Part shown: in pieces, positions 25,888 to 35,054 of the stretch
Position numbering within the stretch: position 1 is the stretch's first letter
Layout: each line of letters starts with the position of its first letter
Assembly: GCA_024235215.1 (NCBI GenBank)
Contig: JACKMU010000002.1
Span: 372,001-436,000, forward strand
Direction of reading: 5' to 3'
Length of the DNA stretch: 64,000 bases
Source: Chromatiaceae bacterium
Lineage (GTDB): Bacteria > Pseudomonadota > Gammaproteobacteria > Chromatiales > Chromatiaceae
The notes under the pieces: model-generated
What the model saw: only the letters and a program-made list of their open reading frames with translations
Told to the model about the DNA's origin: nothing
Databases searched by the model: none
Made by a program: the position numbers and the translations under genes

Positions 25888-25933
25888 CAGGCCGTGCTGA
25901 CGGGTGAAATCCACTCATCGGAGCGCAATCCGG

Positions 25934-26644
25934 TCAGCCACGTGATCCAGTCATTCTGGCAAGTACCTGTACAAGCCCATCGTCCGCGCCTACGTTACCG
26001 GGGAAGATGACCACCGGCATGCCGGGAAACCGGGGATGAGTGTCCGGGCAATGCACCACCGAACAGCCCGCCATGACCTACCCCAGCACCCGGGCGGTGC
26101 GCAATTCCAACCCACGGCTGAGTATGTCGTTGGAGGTGATCCCACCCTTGCTCACCAGGAAGCCAAGTTCGCATGGTAAGCCACGGACCAGGTCCACCAG
26201 AAACGCCGATACCTGTTCTCCGAATGCCAGCCGCTCGGTAGAATCACCGAACACCCGCTCTCCGCGGCTGGTATGGATAACTGTAATCAGCCCGGCATCG
26301 AAGGCAGTGGCGGCGCTGTGCAATACCTGTTGCAGGTGAATCTCCCGATCCTGCTGAATCCGATCCACTTCGACCTCGATCGCGCTGATTCCAGGCAGGG
26401 CCATCAATGCAGTGAGTTGGCGTGTCGACTTCGCCACATACGAACCGACAATTACCGCTCCCGGGTTGTTATTGCGTGAATACACGGCCATTTTTTCCGG
26501 GGGTGTCGGTTGTGGCGGCAGCGCGGCCAGCGAGGTCAACAGGCTTGCCGCGCTGCGGAACAGGAAGCGTTTCCCCTGCGCTGTGAATTCAGATATCTGC
26601 CGGCAAAACCCGTCGAGATCCTGCTGCTCGATGGCATCCACCAC
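25934..26644 (-). pseudogene. DUF1537 (four-carbon acid sugar kinase) remnant
   Basis: One frame of about 236 codons is interrupted only by an amber codon at 26078-26080. Upstream of it is the middle of a DUF1537 protein (QGKRFLFRSAASLLTSLA, VIVGSYVAKSTRQL, FLVSKGGITSNDILSRGLEL); downstream, in the same frame, is the family C-terminus (GMPVVIFPGNVGADDGLVQVLARM). The N-terminal kinase half is absent; a stop lies just upstream. The family phosphorylates 3-oxo-tetronates and related acids. The truncation shows the gene is dead even if the amber is suppressed. Confidence 0.75.
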
Positions 26645-26661
26645 TCAGCACACGTAACCAT

Positions 26662-26690
26662 CCCCCGGCAAAGCCGGGGGACTTCCTTTT
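26662..26690. terminator. GC-rich hairpin
   Basis: Perfect 8-bp stem CCCCCGGC/GCCGGGGG with an AAA loop (26662-26680), followed by ACTTCCTTTT. It could terminate a plus-strand transcript, or be a REP-like palindrome left by a transposon. Confidence 0.45.
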
Positions 26691-26765
26691 GTTGGTTAAA
26701 AACCTGCTAAAGTGCTTTCCCTCAGACCCTCGTCTGACTGCCGCGTATTCCAATACCCGTGCAAG

Positions 26766-29700
26766 TCATGGGCAGTCCCCAGCATTCCCGTATTCATCCC
26801 TCAATACACAGTCGTAGACCAATAGGAAGCCGCCGGTAACTTCCCGCTCCGTGGGTGCGAAGGCGCCATAGGTCACCAACTGTGAGTGATAATCCGCAAC
26901 CCAGAAGGAGAACTCTCCGGTAACATATATCCGAGCTATTTGGCGCTCCTGCGTCGCAAAGGGATCCGAAGCGGCCTCTCGCCTGATACTTGCTACCTCT
27001 TCGGTGATACTGACCTCTCCCGCGGAAGGTTCCAGTCTGTGGAAATCCAACCACTGCACGGTATCACGCCACCTGAAATCAAGCAGGTTTCCTGTATTTA
27101 CATCTGATAACGCCTCTACCCAATTGCCGGTTCTGACTGCACCGTTGCCCAGCTCTTCCTCTGTCACGACGTCCCTGCTGTCCAGTTGATAATTCCCAGG
27201 TTTGGCAAGCAACTCTGCAATCGAAATCTCGAGATACTCCTGTGTTTCGAACGCAGGGCCAACTACCGTTCCTCTGAACCTAAATCGGCCATCCGGAAAA
27301 TACCCCACCTGTGTTTTTCGTTCGTTTTCCCACTCAGACTCCACATAGGCACTGAATTGCTTGCCGCCAATTTCCCATACGATCTCGTTCTCGTTCAGGC
27401 CCAATGGATTGGGATCAGCGCAATCCGCACCCGGAGAATCAGATTCAAATGTCAGAATCTCCGTTCCGATGACCTCTCCTTTGCTATTCTTCGCAGTTAT
27501 CCTGTCGTAGTCACCAGCGCAGCTTGGCGGCCGATCAGGCAAGAAATCGTAGGCACCAACAATCAGCTGAGTATCACTGAAGGTGAAGCCGTCGCTGCCT
27601 TCAATTTCCAACGAGACTTCCAGCGTGGCTGCTGGTTTGATCTCGACGAGGATCGAATAGGGATCTGCGCTGGGCGTGATCTCGATCTGCGTTTCGATGA
27701 ATTCCGCAACATAATTCACATCGCCATTGACCATGAAAGTGCAGCTGGCTTCAGTAGACTCATCACAGGTTCCACCGGAGGTGAGCGCGCGCCACTTGGA
27801 AAATGCCGCATCACCGGACGCAGCGATGAGTGTCATAGCGGTATTGGGCAGAAAAGCCGATAGGCAGCCATTTTGCCCAGTGCTGCCATTGCAGCCGATA
27901 CCCTCAGGGTTCGATATCACGCTTGCGGAGGTGTCCGGTGGGGTGAAAACCTCCACTGAGACGAGATGGCCGTACTGCGCGGTGATTGTCGCGTCACTGC
28001 TGGCCTGGAATACGCATTCAGACGTTTTCAAACCATTGCAGGGTCCACCCGCCCATCCAACAAAGTGCTCATCTGTCCCTGAAATGGCGGTAAGCGTCAC
28101 ATCCTCACCCTCATCGAAAAACCCGGAACACGCTTCTACGGTGGAGTGCTCCCCGCAGACAACCCCTGACGGTGATGAAGTGATCGAGCCGACTTGATCC
28201 ACGGGCCCGGTTACTTGAACTTGGACATTGACCGGTTTCGCCAACATAACTTGTTGACAGCCGACAAGACTGGCGGCGCACTCTTTGAGACTCTGCTGGA
28301 ACTCGCTCGTCGTACGCAAGCTTTTGTGTAGGCTTGCAACGACTTCGATATTACGTTCGACGTCCGAGGTGATTTGATCGACCGAAACCAGACCCTCAGT
28401 ATCGATCCGAACCAGATCTGGCTGGCTCGGCTTGATGTACCAATCAAAAAAGCCCGGACTGGGTTGCCCAAACGTCGGCGGACCTATTTCAACCTTTGGC
28501 CAAGTGTTTCCGAAAAGTGACCAGAAGGCTTCGTAAACACCTTCAACCAGGTACTTCTCCGAGTCCGGGATGCTTCGAAAGAGTCCCGCCGCCAGGCTGC
28601 GACCAACCGCATCCGTTCTCAGTATGGGTTGGATCTTTACCGATGCAGTGTAACTCGCCTCATCGAAGCTGTTCAGTGATTCCGCTCCGAGTACGGACAC
28701 CTCCAGTCGTGGGTTGTGCAAAATATTCAGCGAATCACTCAGTAAGGTCAGCGCGGTACAGCTCGCGGCGACAGCGGGTGCTGCCGCACCGGCGGGCGGT
28801 ATGGCCAGGAAAAAGGCCAGAACATCGCACACCGGATCAACGAACGCATTGATATTTTCGATGTCCTCAACTCTGACCACGCGGCGGCAAAGCTGTTGAT
28901 CAATATCGCTTGCCAGGAAAATGTTTGGTGTTTCGCAAGTAACATCAGGGGATGAGCCCAGCGACGAACCTAGCCTATTCAGGCTTGACGAGCCTTCGCT
29001 GTTTTCGTCGAGCAAATGCGTGGTCGACTCATTTTGGGCATTACTCGAGGAGAATGGGTAATAAAATGGATCGGTCACGAAGGTACATGAGTTCACCAGG
29101 CTTTGCAGGAGCTGGGCGCGATCGTTCAAATCTTGGATAGCCTCGATCGGGAACGCCAGAAAGTTTGTCTTGAACGTGACGGTATTGGATTGGCCTTCGC
29201 TAAAAATGCCAGCTATGCCAACTGAATCTGGCTCGCCCGAATAGGGATTGAGTTCTGGTCCAAAAGCAGAAAATCCCAAGTCGGAAATGACCGTGAAGCC
29301 GCTCTCCGTCTCCAACGAGATCTGCTCAGTGAGTGTGTCACTGTAGTTCGAAAAAGGATACTGGAGATCAATATAACCGAGGCTTTTGAACGGACTACGA
29401 AACAAACCTTGAAAGCTGTCGCTGCCCAGAATTCGGGTGAATTGCGCGTCTTCTACATGTGCGTTTACTCCGAAGTAGTTCGACAACAGTGGCGTTATCG
29501 ATCTGACAAAGAGATAGTCCTGGCTACTGATGCTTACACAACCGCCCGATTCCAGGTATCGAATCAAGGCGGCCTCGCCATTTTGCCCAGCGCCCGTCCA
29601 TTGGTTGTGTGCCTGTCCAGTGAACCAGATGACGGTTTCGTAGCGGCTGAGTGTCTCGACGGACGGTTCCTGGTCAGAGTTATTGGTGTTGTAGACGTGG

Positions 29701-30497
29701 TATTCCAGACCAAGAAGATCCAGCGAGTCCGTATAGTAGGAGCGGACGTCCGGATCGTTATCGTCATCATCAACTAGCAATATTTTCGCACTTGGCAACG
29801 CTTCGGGTTTCAAATGCAACATCAAGTGACTTTCGACGAGGTTTAGCATCTCGTCGGATAGTTCGCCTCCGAGCAGTGGCAGATTGTCAGCAAGCTGCTG
29901 TAACTGCGGAAGGCTGGAAAAAAGCTGCTCCAGTAATCCTCTGAGTTGCGGGTTGCTGCTCTGTGCGATCAAATCGGGGAGCTCTTTTTCGATCTGCTTC
30001 CGTATTTCAGCAACCGAGCCGGCTGCTCTGGAGGCGGCATCAACCCATACTGCGCCTTCGGGATATGGACTTGGCTGCAAATCAACCACACGAAAATTGG
30101 TGAGCTTTTCGCCGTTGACCACCAACGGATAGTCACCGGCCGGCAGTGGCACTCGAACTCCCAATTGCTGCAAAAAAGGAACGAATGCAACGATTTGGTC
30201 GCGGCTGATGAAGCGCACATGCGCGGAGAAATTGCCGAACTTCACCGTTGAGTTTTCCGGGAAGCGTGAGCCAGTTATTACTACAGCGGAGCCCGTTGAG
30301 CCCGAGGTCGTGCTAATGGTTTTTTCGCGCTCTTGGTCTTCAGTATCGCCCAATAACACACTTAGGGAGGCTGAAAAAGCCGCGATTACCCGGTCTAGAG
30401 CTAACTGTTCCGCAGCGGCGCTGCTGAAGAACAGAAGTGAAACGATGCCACAAAGAGCCAAAAACCGATGTTGATTCACTCTTTGTACGCGGATCAT
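26766..30497 (-). CDS. Very large secreted protein with IPT/TIG and InlB-like repeats
   Basis: About 1243 residues. A signal peptide (FLALCGIVSLLFFSSAAA|EQ) is followed by an IPT/TIG-like beta-sandwich (SGSAVVITGSRFPENSTVKFGN), a long helical stretch, and a ThuA/amidotransferase-like segment near residues 240-480 (ILLVDDDDNDPDVRSYYTDSLDLLG, then TVIWFTGQ and GGCVSISSQDYLF). After residue ~770 there are two bacterial-repeat modules of the InlB/Big type (ITSSPSGVVCGE...GWAGGPCNG; VISNPEGIGCNG...SKWRALTSGGTC), each with cysteine pairs. An exported surface or extracellular protein is likely; no anchor is seen. The ATG at 30497 is uncertain; TTG 30503 has the better-spaced AAAGGA. Its role is unknown. 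Confidence 0.8.
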   Translation of the reverse strand: MIRVQRVNQHRFLALCGIVSLLFFSSAAAEQLALDRVIAAFSASLSVLLGDTEDQEREKTISTTSGSTGSAVVITGSRFPENSTVKFGNFSAHVRFISRDQIVAFVPFLQQLGVRVPLPAGDYPLVVNGEKLTNFRVVDLQPSPYPEGAVWVDAASRAAGSVAEIRKQIEKELPDLIAQSSNPQLRGLLEQLFSSLPQLQQLADNLPLLGGELSDEMLNLVESHLMLHLKPEALPSAKILLVDDDDNDPDVRSYYTDSLDLLGLEYHVYNTNNSDQEPSVETLSRYETVIWFTGQAHNQWTGAGQNGEAALIRYLESGGCVSISSQDYLFVRSITPLLSNYFGVNAHVEDAQFTRILGSDSFQGLFRSPFKSLGYIDLQYPFSNYSDTLTEQISLETESGFTVISDLGFSAFGPELNPYSGEPDSVGIAGIFSEGQSNTVTFKTNFLAFPIEAIQDLNDRAQLLQSLVNSCTFVTDPFYYPFSSSNAQNESTTHLLDENSEGSSSLNRLGSSLGSSPDVTCETPNIFLASDIDQQLCRRVVRVEDIENINAFVDPVCDVLAFFLAIPPAGAAAPAVAASCTALTLLSDSLNILHNPRLEVSVLGAESLNSFDEASYTASVKIQPILRTDAVGRSLAAGLFRSIPDSEKYLVEGVYEAFWSLFGNTWPKVEIGPPTFGQPSPGFFDWYIKPSQPDLVRIDTEGLVSVDQITSDVERNIEVVASLHKSLRTTSEFQQSLKECAASLVGCQQVMLAKPVNVQVQVTGPVDQVGSITSSPSGVVCGEHSTVEACSGFFDEGEDVTLTAISGTDEHFVGWAGGPCNGLKTSECVFQASSDATITAQYGHLVSVEVFTPPDTSASVISNPEGIGCNGSTGQNGCLSAFLPNTAMTLIAASGDAAFSKWRALTSGGTCDESTEASCTFMVNGDVNYVAEFIETQIEITPSADPYSILVEIKPAATLEVSLEIEGSDGFTFSDTQLIVGAYDFLPDRPPSCAGDYDRITAKNSKGEVIGTEILTFESDSPGADCADPNPLGLNENEIVWEIGGKQFSAYVESEWENERKTQVGYFPDGRFRFRGTVVGPAFETQEYLEISIAELLAKPGNYQLDSRDVVTEEELGNGAVRTGNWVEALSDVNTGNLLDFRWRDTVQWLDFHRLEPSAGEVSITEEVASIRREAASDPFATQERQIARIYVTGEFSFWVADYHSQLVTYGAFAPTEREVTGGFLLVYDCVLRDEYGNAGDCP

Positions 30498-30855
30498 CCT
30501 CAACACATCCTTTTGGTAATTCGCCTCGGTTCTGATTGTGGCTCGTCAGTCAGGTGATGTTGCGTCATCAAATTACACACTGGTAATTACACTAACGCAC
30601 CAGGAGGACGATCGTAAATCGCGTATAGGAAGCATAAACGCCCTTTTCACGCAAGTTCAACAACTTCTGGTTGCCGCTGAACCCCTCGGCAACCATGCGA
30701 TACTCCCCAAATCCGCCTGACGGGTAGACTGCTATGCTGAAAACTTACCCTATTCTATCCACAAGTGGCTCTTTTTCCGTCATCCAGCACCACAAATCAC
30801 TGCCGACTCGCTGTAAGCACAGCATGTGGAATTGAGCCTTTGGTTTTCGGCCTCG

Positions 30856-31002
30856 TCAGTCAAACAGCCCTGACTGCAGTCCAACCGGTGGCGCCGGGCT
30901 TTCAGATAGCGCCATGGGCTTAATGGCTCCTGCCTTGTGCTTCAGGTGATCGAGGATCTGCTTGATCACTACAGGGTCTTCGATGCAGGTGATGACTTTC
31001 AG
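30856..31002 (-). pseudogene. C-terminal remnant of an IS91-type transposase
   Basis: Forty-eight codons plus stop: LKVITCIEDPVVIKQILDHL ending PVGLQSGLFD. This tail (xIxCIEDPxVIxxILxHL...GLFD) is typical of IS91-family transposase C-termini. The rest of the gene is gone. The identification rests on recall of the tail motif. Confidence 0.6.
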
Positions 31003-31329
31003 CAGTTATGGGGTCCAGCAGTTATGGGGTCTTATATGGTTCGCCCCGCGATGCAAGGAAAAGTTCGTTGGAGACAATAGAAAGTATTGCGTCCATATAT
31101 CCGGCCTTGGGGTGAGGCATTTTGGTTGCCTCTGGCCCTGATGGAATCCGCGCATTCCGACCTCATCAGGTCTTCGGCCTCTTAGCGGGCCCGAGACCCC
31201 AGCAGGTTTGCAGGAATGCAGGTGCTACCTTTTATGCCATCACTTGAACTTTATCCACGCAACTCGTTGCAACTGTCTTGCTCGTTAACATCCCTCGGCA
31301 TTTACCGAGGCTGTGTGTGCTCGTTTTCA

Positions 31330-31397
31330 GCGAGTGGGTTATGTCAAGGAGGAACACAGACGCTTTCGTCGAGTAGTCCTTGACATAATCCACTCGC
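31330..31397. repeat. Imperfect palindrome with internal hairpin
   Basis: Arms of 21 bases at 31330-31350 and 31377-31397 (GCGAGTGGGTTATGTCAAGG and its complement) pair with a single G-T-type mismatch. The 26-base interior has its own small hairpin, GACG CTTT CGTC. It lies directly downstream of the IS110-type tail, so it may be an insertion-sequence end or a MITE-like unit. Confidence 0.65.
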
Positions 31398-31405
31398 GTT
31401 GGACC

Positions 31406-31588
31406 CTATTGGGCAGGGGCTGACCCTGTCGGCCCCTGCCTCCCGGCGAGGGCGGGGTAAGCCGTGTGGCGCAGGGGCAGCGCCCCTGTTGAGCACAGGA
31501 CGCATCGTGTCCTTCGTGCTGCGTTCGCCTGATAGGTGCTCTTACGGGTCAGCAATGCCCAGGCAATGCGGGCGTTTTTGTTCGCTAC
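31406..31588 (-). pseudogene. C-terminal remnant of an IS110-type transposase
   Basis: Sixty codons plus stop. The first part, VANKNARIAWALLTRKSTYQ, matches the conserved C-terminal ANKNARIxWALLxR motif of IS110-family (DEDD) transposases; the remainder is low in conservation. The upstream part is missing, replaced by a palindrome that starts 12 bases away. Confidence 0.6.
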
Positions 31589-31599
31589 TGAGAAGTTAA

Positions 31600-31665
31600 G
31601 GGGTCAGGTCTTTGGATTATGATTCAGAGAGTGTTCTCTGAATCATAATCCAAAGACCTGACCCC
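31600..31665. repeat. Perfect 31-bp palindrome with GGGGTCAG ends
   Basis: Arms 31600-31630 and 31635-31665 are exact inverse complements separated by GTGT. The outer end is GGGGTCAGGTCTTTGG. It shares the GGGGTCAG/CTGACCCC termini with the palindrome at 63806-63862 but has a different interior. It may be a REP/MITE-like mobile unit; as RNA it would form a very strong hairpin, able to terminate transcription beside the dehydrogenase gene. Confidence 0.85.
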
Positions 31666-31685
31666 GTGCTTCGCTCTGGTTGTGT

Positions 31686-32642
31686 TCAGACCACGACGTT
31701 GCTGGGCTTGCCGCGCACGAAATTCTCGATGTTGTCGATCATCTGGTCCGCAAGCGTCTGCTGGGCCTCGTCGCTAGCCCAGGCAGTGTGCGGGGTGAGT
31801 ATAAAATTGGGCAGTTCGAGCAGGCGCATCATCGTGTGGTCCAGCGGTGGTGGCTCGACCGAGACCACGTCGAAGCCGGCACCCGCGATGAGTCCGTCGC
31901 GCAAGGCGGTGGCCAGGTCTTCTTCGACCACGATACGCCCGCGTGCCGTATTGACCAGGATCGGCCGGCGCTTCATCGCGCGGAATTCGTCCATGCCGAT
32001 CATCCACTCGGTGGCTGGTGTCAGCGGACAGTGGATCGAAATCACGTCGGCCAGAGCAAGCGCCTGCTCCCAGGGCGTGTATAACGGACCGAGGCTGGTG
32101 CTCCCCTTGTGCGCGGCGAACATCACGTGCATGCCGAACGCGCGCCCCAGGGCGGCGACGCTCTGACCAATCGAACCCTCGCCGATGATCACCAGGTTGC
32201 TGCCCGCCAGGTCATGGATGCGATGATGGAAAAAGCAGAACTGATCCGCTTTGACCCATTCACCGCGCTGCACGTCCTGGCGGTAGGCCAGCAGGTTGCG
32301 CCGCAGCGCCAGTATGAGTGCGAATGCGTGTTCAGGCACCGTGTTGACGGCATAACCACGAATGTTGGACAGGGTGATGCCCAGCTCCTCGCAGGCAGCT
32401 CTGTCGACGCAGTCATATCCGGTGGCCGCCATCGCGATCAAACGCAGGCTGGGCAGTTTCTCCAGTGTCTTGCGGCGCAGAGGCACCTTGTTGTTGATGA
32501 CGACGGTGGCGTCCCTGAGCCTTTCCAGGGCCTGATTTTCAGCGGTATGCTCATACTCCTGCCAGAGATGTTCGAAATCGGGACGACGAACCTGTATCTG
32601 GGGGGCTATGGTGGCACGATCAAGAAAGACAATTTGTTCCAT
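31686..32642 (-). CDS. D-isomer-specific 2-hydroxyacid dehydrogenase
   Basis: 318-residue NAD(P)-dependent oxidoreductase. Conserved features are the Rossmann motif IIGEGSIGQSVA (the usual first GxG position reads GEGSIG), the catalytic arginine in VNTARGRIV, the glutamate in AGAGFDVVSVEPP and the histidine in ILTPHTAWASDEA. It resembles glycerate/hydroxypyruvate or 2-ketogluconate reductases; the last would suit its place beside the galactonate/gluconate locus. The ATG at 32642 has GAAGAGCG upstream and begins conserved sequence (MEQIVFLDR); the open frame to 32879 does not. It reads away from the FadR-type regulator across 468 bases, and may share its operator. Confidence 0.88.
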   Translation of the reverse strand: MEQIVFLDRATIAPQIQVRRPDFEHLWQEYEHTAENQALERLRDATVVINNKVPLRRKTLEKLPSLRLIAMAATGYDCVDRAACEELGITLSNIRGYAVNTVPEHAFALILALRRNLLAYRQDVQRGEWVKADQFCFFHHRIHDLAGSNLVIIGEGSIGQSVAALGRAFGMHVMFAAHKGSTSLGPLYTPWEQALALADVISIHCPLTPATEWMIGMDEFRAMKRRPILVNTARGRIVVEEDLATALRDGLIAGAGFDVVSVEPPPLDHTMMRLLELPNFILTPHTAWASDEAQQTLADQMIDNIENFVRGKPSNVVV

Positions 32643-33019
32643 CGCAACGCTCTTCGTTGTGGCTGTGGGGATCGATAACAAAACAGATAGCCGAATTATT
32701 GCTACCGCCTGCGAACCAGCAACCCATAAAACATCAATAAGGGTTGAAAATTTTTCATAACACAGCGTACAGGCAGCACCAGACATCTGCTCCAATGATG
32801 TCGTCCGGACAGGAGACCCCATGACGCTGTTCGCGCCGCAAGCAGCGGGTAATGCGGAATAATTGCAATCACGATTCACACTCTCAGCGACTGCTCCGAT
32901 CCTCCCCTACCCCACTTTCGCCGCAGCTGCTATGCGCTGTCTGTCCTGCCATAAAGCCGGGCTTTTCCACAGAACTTCCCTCTGATTGCCAACCACGACA
33001 AACCAGCTATCCTCTGTAT

Positions 33020-33071
33020 TGTCATACTTATAAATTATATTGTCTGACATTTATTGACATTTTGTATGACA
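33020..33071. promoter_or_regulatory. Candidate operator/promoter region for the sugar-acid operon
   Basis: The AT-rich stretch just upstream of the FadR-type gene holds related motifs: TGTCATAC at 33020-33027, the palindrome TGTCTGACA at 33041-33049, TTGACAT at 33054-33060 and GTATGACA at 33064-33071. The outer two are inverse complements. FadR-family regulators bind sequences of the TGT-n-ACA type, so autoregulation is likely. The rest of 32643-33110 holds no gene. Confidence 0.5.
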
Positions 33072-33110
33072 TATACTAGATTTCACTCATCGGAATCATG
33101 AGAAAAAGCG

Positions 33111-33890
33111 ATGCAAAGCAAAACGACACGAATCAACGGCCGTGATCTCGGTAACCAAGTGGCCAAACAGATCGCCCGGGATCTCTTCTCCGGTGCCTAC
33201 CAACCCGGCGACATGCTGCCACCGGAAACCGATCTTGCCGAGCAGCTGGCAGTCAGTCGCGCATCAGTGCGCAGTGGGCTGCAGACGCTCTCCGCCCTGG
33301 GGATCATCCGGCGCCAGGCAGGCATAGGAACCGTGGTGGAAGAGACCTGTGAATGGAATATCCTCGATCCTCAGGTAAGTGGCTGGATGATCGAGTACGC
33401 CCATCCCAATCCGGATTTTTTCCGTGACATCTATGAGTACCGACGTGCCATCGAACCCTACGTCTCCGCGCTGGCGGCGAATCGCGCCACCGCCCAGGAT
33501 CTGGCAACCATCGAGCGAGCCTACGAAGGCATGGCCCGTGGTCTGAAAGAGGGCTCGAACGAACAGTTCACCCAAGCGGACGTCGCATTCCACACTGCCA
33601 TCTACCGGGCAACCCACAACCTGATCTGGGCGCAATCTGCCCATATCCTGCGCCCCGCTATCATGCTGGTGATCGAAAAGTCCAACGATACGGCGGAGGA
33701 GCTCAGCGAAAGCCTGGAGAACCATCGCCGGTTGATGGAGTGCATCCGCCTGCGTCAGCCTGAAGCGGCCTTCGACGCGGCCTTGACAGTCATGCGGCGT
33801 ACGGCCACCGACCTGGGACTCAGCCCGACCCAGTCCGACAATGAATCCATCGCCCTGATGCGGATGAAAACACTTTCAGGCAGCGATTGA
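33111..33890 (+). CDS. dgoR: FadR/GntR-family transcriptional regulator
   Basis: 259 residues. The N-terminal winged helix (QIARDLFSGAYQPGDMLPPETDLAEQLAVSRASVRSGLQTLSALGIIRRQAGIGTVV) is followed by an FCD effector domain whose metal-binding residues include the aspartate in EYRRAIEPYVSALAANRA, the histidine in AFHTAIYRATHN and the histidine in ENHRRLMECI. It is probably a repressor of the downstream galactonate and gluconate genes, as DgoR is in enteric bacteria; the symbol is inferred from context. It reads in the same direction as dctP, 72 bases before it. Confidence 0.85.
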   Translation: MQSKTTRINGRDLGNQVAKQIARDLFSGAYQPGDMLPPETDLAEQLAVSRASVRSGLQTLSALGIIRRQAGIGTVVEETCEWNILDPQVSGWMIEYAHPNPDFFRDIYEYRRAIEPYVSALAANRATAQDLATIERAYEGMARGLKEGSNEQFTQADVAFHTAIYRATHNLIWAQSAHILRPAIMLVIEKSNDTAEELSESLENHRRLMECIRLRQPEAAFDAALTVMRRTATDLGLSPTQSDNESIALMRMKTLSGSD

Positions 33891-33962
33891 GGTCCTGATC
33901 ACAACCACCCGGATTGTCCACCACAGAGAGTCCGGATACCCCACCTTTATGGAGGAATACCC

Positions 33963-34988
33963 ATGAAAAAGTCACACATCGCCATACTCGTAGCCGGCAC
34001 CCTGAGCCTGGCCCTACTCGGCCAGAGCGCCATGGCGGCAGAGTTCGAATTCAAGTTCCAGTCCAGCGACCCGTCCGGCAATCCCAACTTCGAACTGCAG
34101 CAGGGATGGACTCAATCTTTAGCCGAAAAAACCGGGGGACGTGTCATGGTGGAGCTGCTGCCGGTGGGCTCGGTGGTGGAGCACTCCGAAACCCAGGATG
34201 CCATCGCCGCGGGAATTCTGGACGGCCACATCACCGACACCTCTTACTTCACTGGCAAGGATGCCGCCTTCGGGCTGATTGCCAACCCGGTCGGTGCCTG
34301 GTCGGATCCGGAGCAGATGTTCGACTTCATGGAGAACGGCGGCGGCAAGCAGCTGATGAACGAGCTTCTGGAGCCTTATGGTCTGCACTTCATCGGTGCG
34401 ACCACCCCGGGTCTGGAAGCCTTTGTCTCCAAGGTGCCGATCGACAGCGTGGCCGACCTCAAGGGAGTGAAGATGCGTGCTCCCGAAGGTCTGGTGCAGC
34501 AGGTGTTTGCCGCTGCCGGTGCTGCACCCGTCAACCTGCCTGGTTCGGAGGTGTTCACCGGACTGGACAAGGGCGTGATCGAAGCGGCCGACTATACCGT
34601 GTTCTCGACCAACCAGGCCCAGGGTCTCAACGACATCGCGCCGCATCCTATCTACCCTGGCTTCCACTCGATGCCGCTGGTGGAGATATCCATGAACAAA
34701 GCCAGGTGGGACGCGCTGCCTGACGACATCAAAACCGCCTTCGAGGAGACGGTACGGGCCTTCTCCCGCCACCAGGTCGCTGTCCTGGCTGAGCGTGACG
34801 AGGCTGCAGCAGCCGCCGCCAAGGCCGGCGGCAAGATCACCGTGCATAACTGGTCTGCTGATGAGCGGGCCAAGTTCCGCACCATCGCCATCGGCGAATG
34901 GAAGCGGGTGGCCGAGCGCTCAGCCAATGCGCAGAAGGTCTACGACACACTGACCAACTATCTTAAAGAGAAGGGTCTGGTGAAATAA
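33963..34988 (+). CDS. dctP: TRAP transporter substrate-binding protein (DctP type)
   Basis: 341-residue periplasmic binding protein. The signal peptide (MKKSHIAILVAGTLSLALLGQSAMA|AE) precedes a DctP/YiaO fold with FKFQSSDPSGNPNFELQQGWTQSLAEKTGGRV and the conserved DLKGVKMRAPEGLVQQVF segment, in which the arginine binds the substrate carboxylate, plus PHPIYPGFHSMPLVEISM. The context, next to galactonate and gluconate genes, suggests a sugar-acid ligand. A GGAGG-type site (TGGAGGAATACCC) precedes the ATG. A hairpin after the stop probably raises its level above that of the permeases. Confidence 0.92.
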   Translation: MKKSHIAILVAGTLSLALLGQSAMAAEFEFKFQSSDPSGNPNFELQQGWTQSLAEKTGGRVMVELLPVGSVVEHSETQDAIAAGILDGHITDTSYFTGKDAAFGLIANPVGAWSDPEQMFDFMENGGGKQLMNELLEPYGLHFIGATTPGLEAFVSKVPIDSVADLKGVKMRAPEGLVQQVFAAAGAAPVNLPGSEVFTGLDKGVIEAADYTVFSTNQAQGLNDIAPHPIYPGFHSMPLVEISMNKARWDALPDDIKTAFEETVRAFSRHQVAVLAERDEAAAAAAKAGGKITVHNWSADERAKFRTIAIGEWKRVAERSANAQKVYDTLTNYLKEKGLVK

Positions 34989-35003
34989 CGCAGCAACTGC
35001 CCA

Positions 35004-35034
35004 CCGGCTGCAGGGTGTTCTGCAGCCGGGTTTG
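35004..35034 (+). terminator. Intra-operon hairpin after dctP
   Basis: Perfect 10-bp stem CCGGCTGCAG/CTGCAGCCGG (35004-35013 and 35020-35029), loop GGTGTT, then GTTTGT. Such a partial terminator or mRNA-stabilising structure between binding-protein and permease genes is common and would yield more DctP than permease. Confidence 0.65.
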
Positions 35035-35054
35035 TCCACTGAGGAACCACGACA

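Larger units (their letters stand above)
30498..31685. other. Mobile-element graveyard between two genes
   Basis: About 1.2 kb without an intact gene. It contains the IS91-type and IS110-type transposase tails and two palindromes listed separately. Other stretches, including one rich in G and C near 31100-31250, were not recognised. The mixture suggests repeated insertion and decay at one site. Confidence 0.55.
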
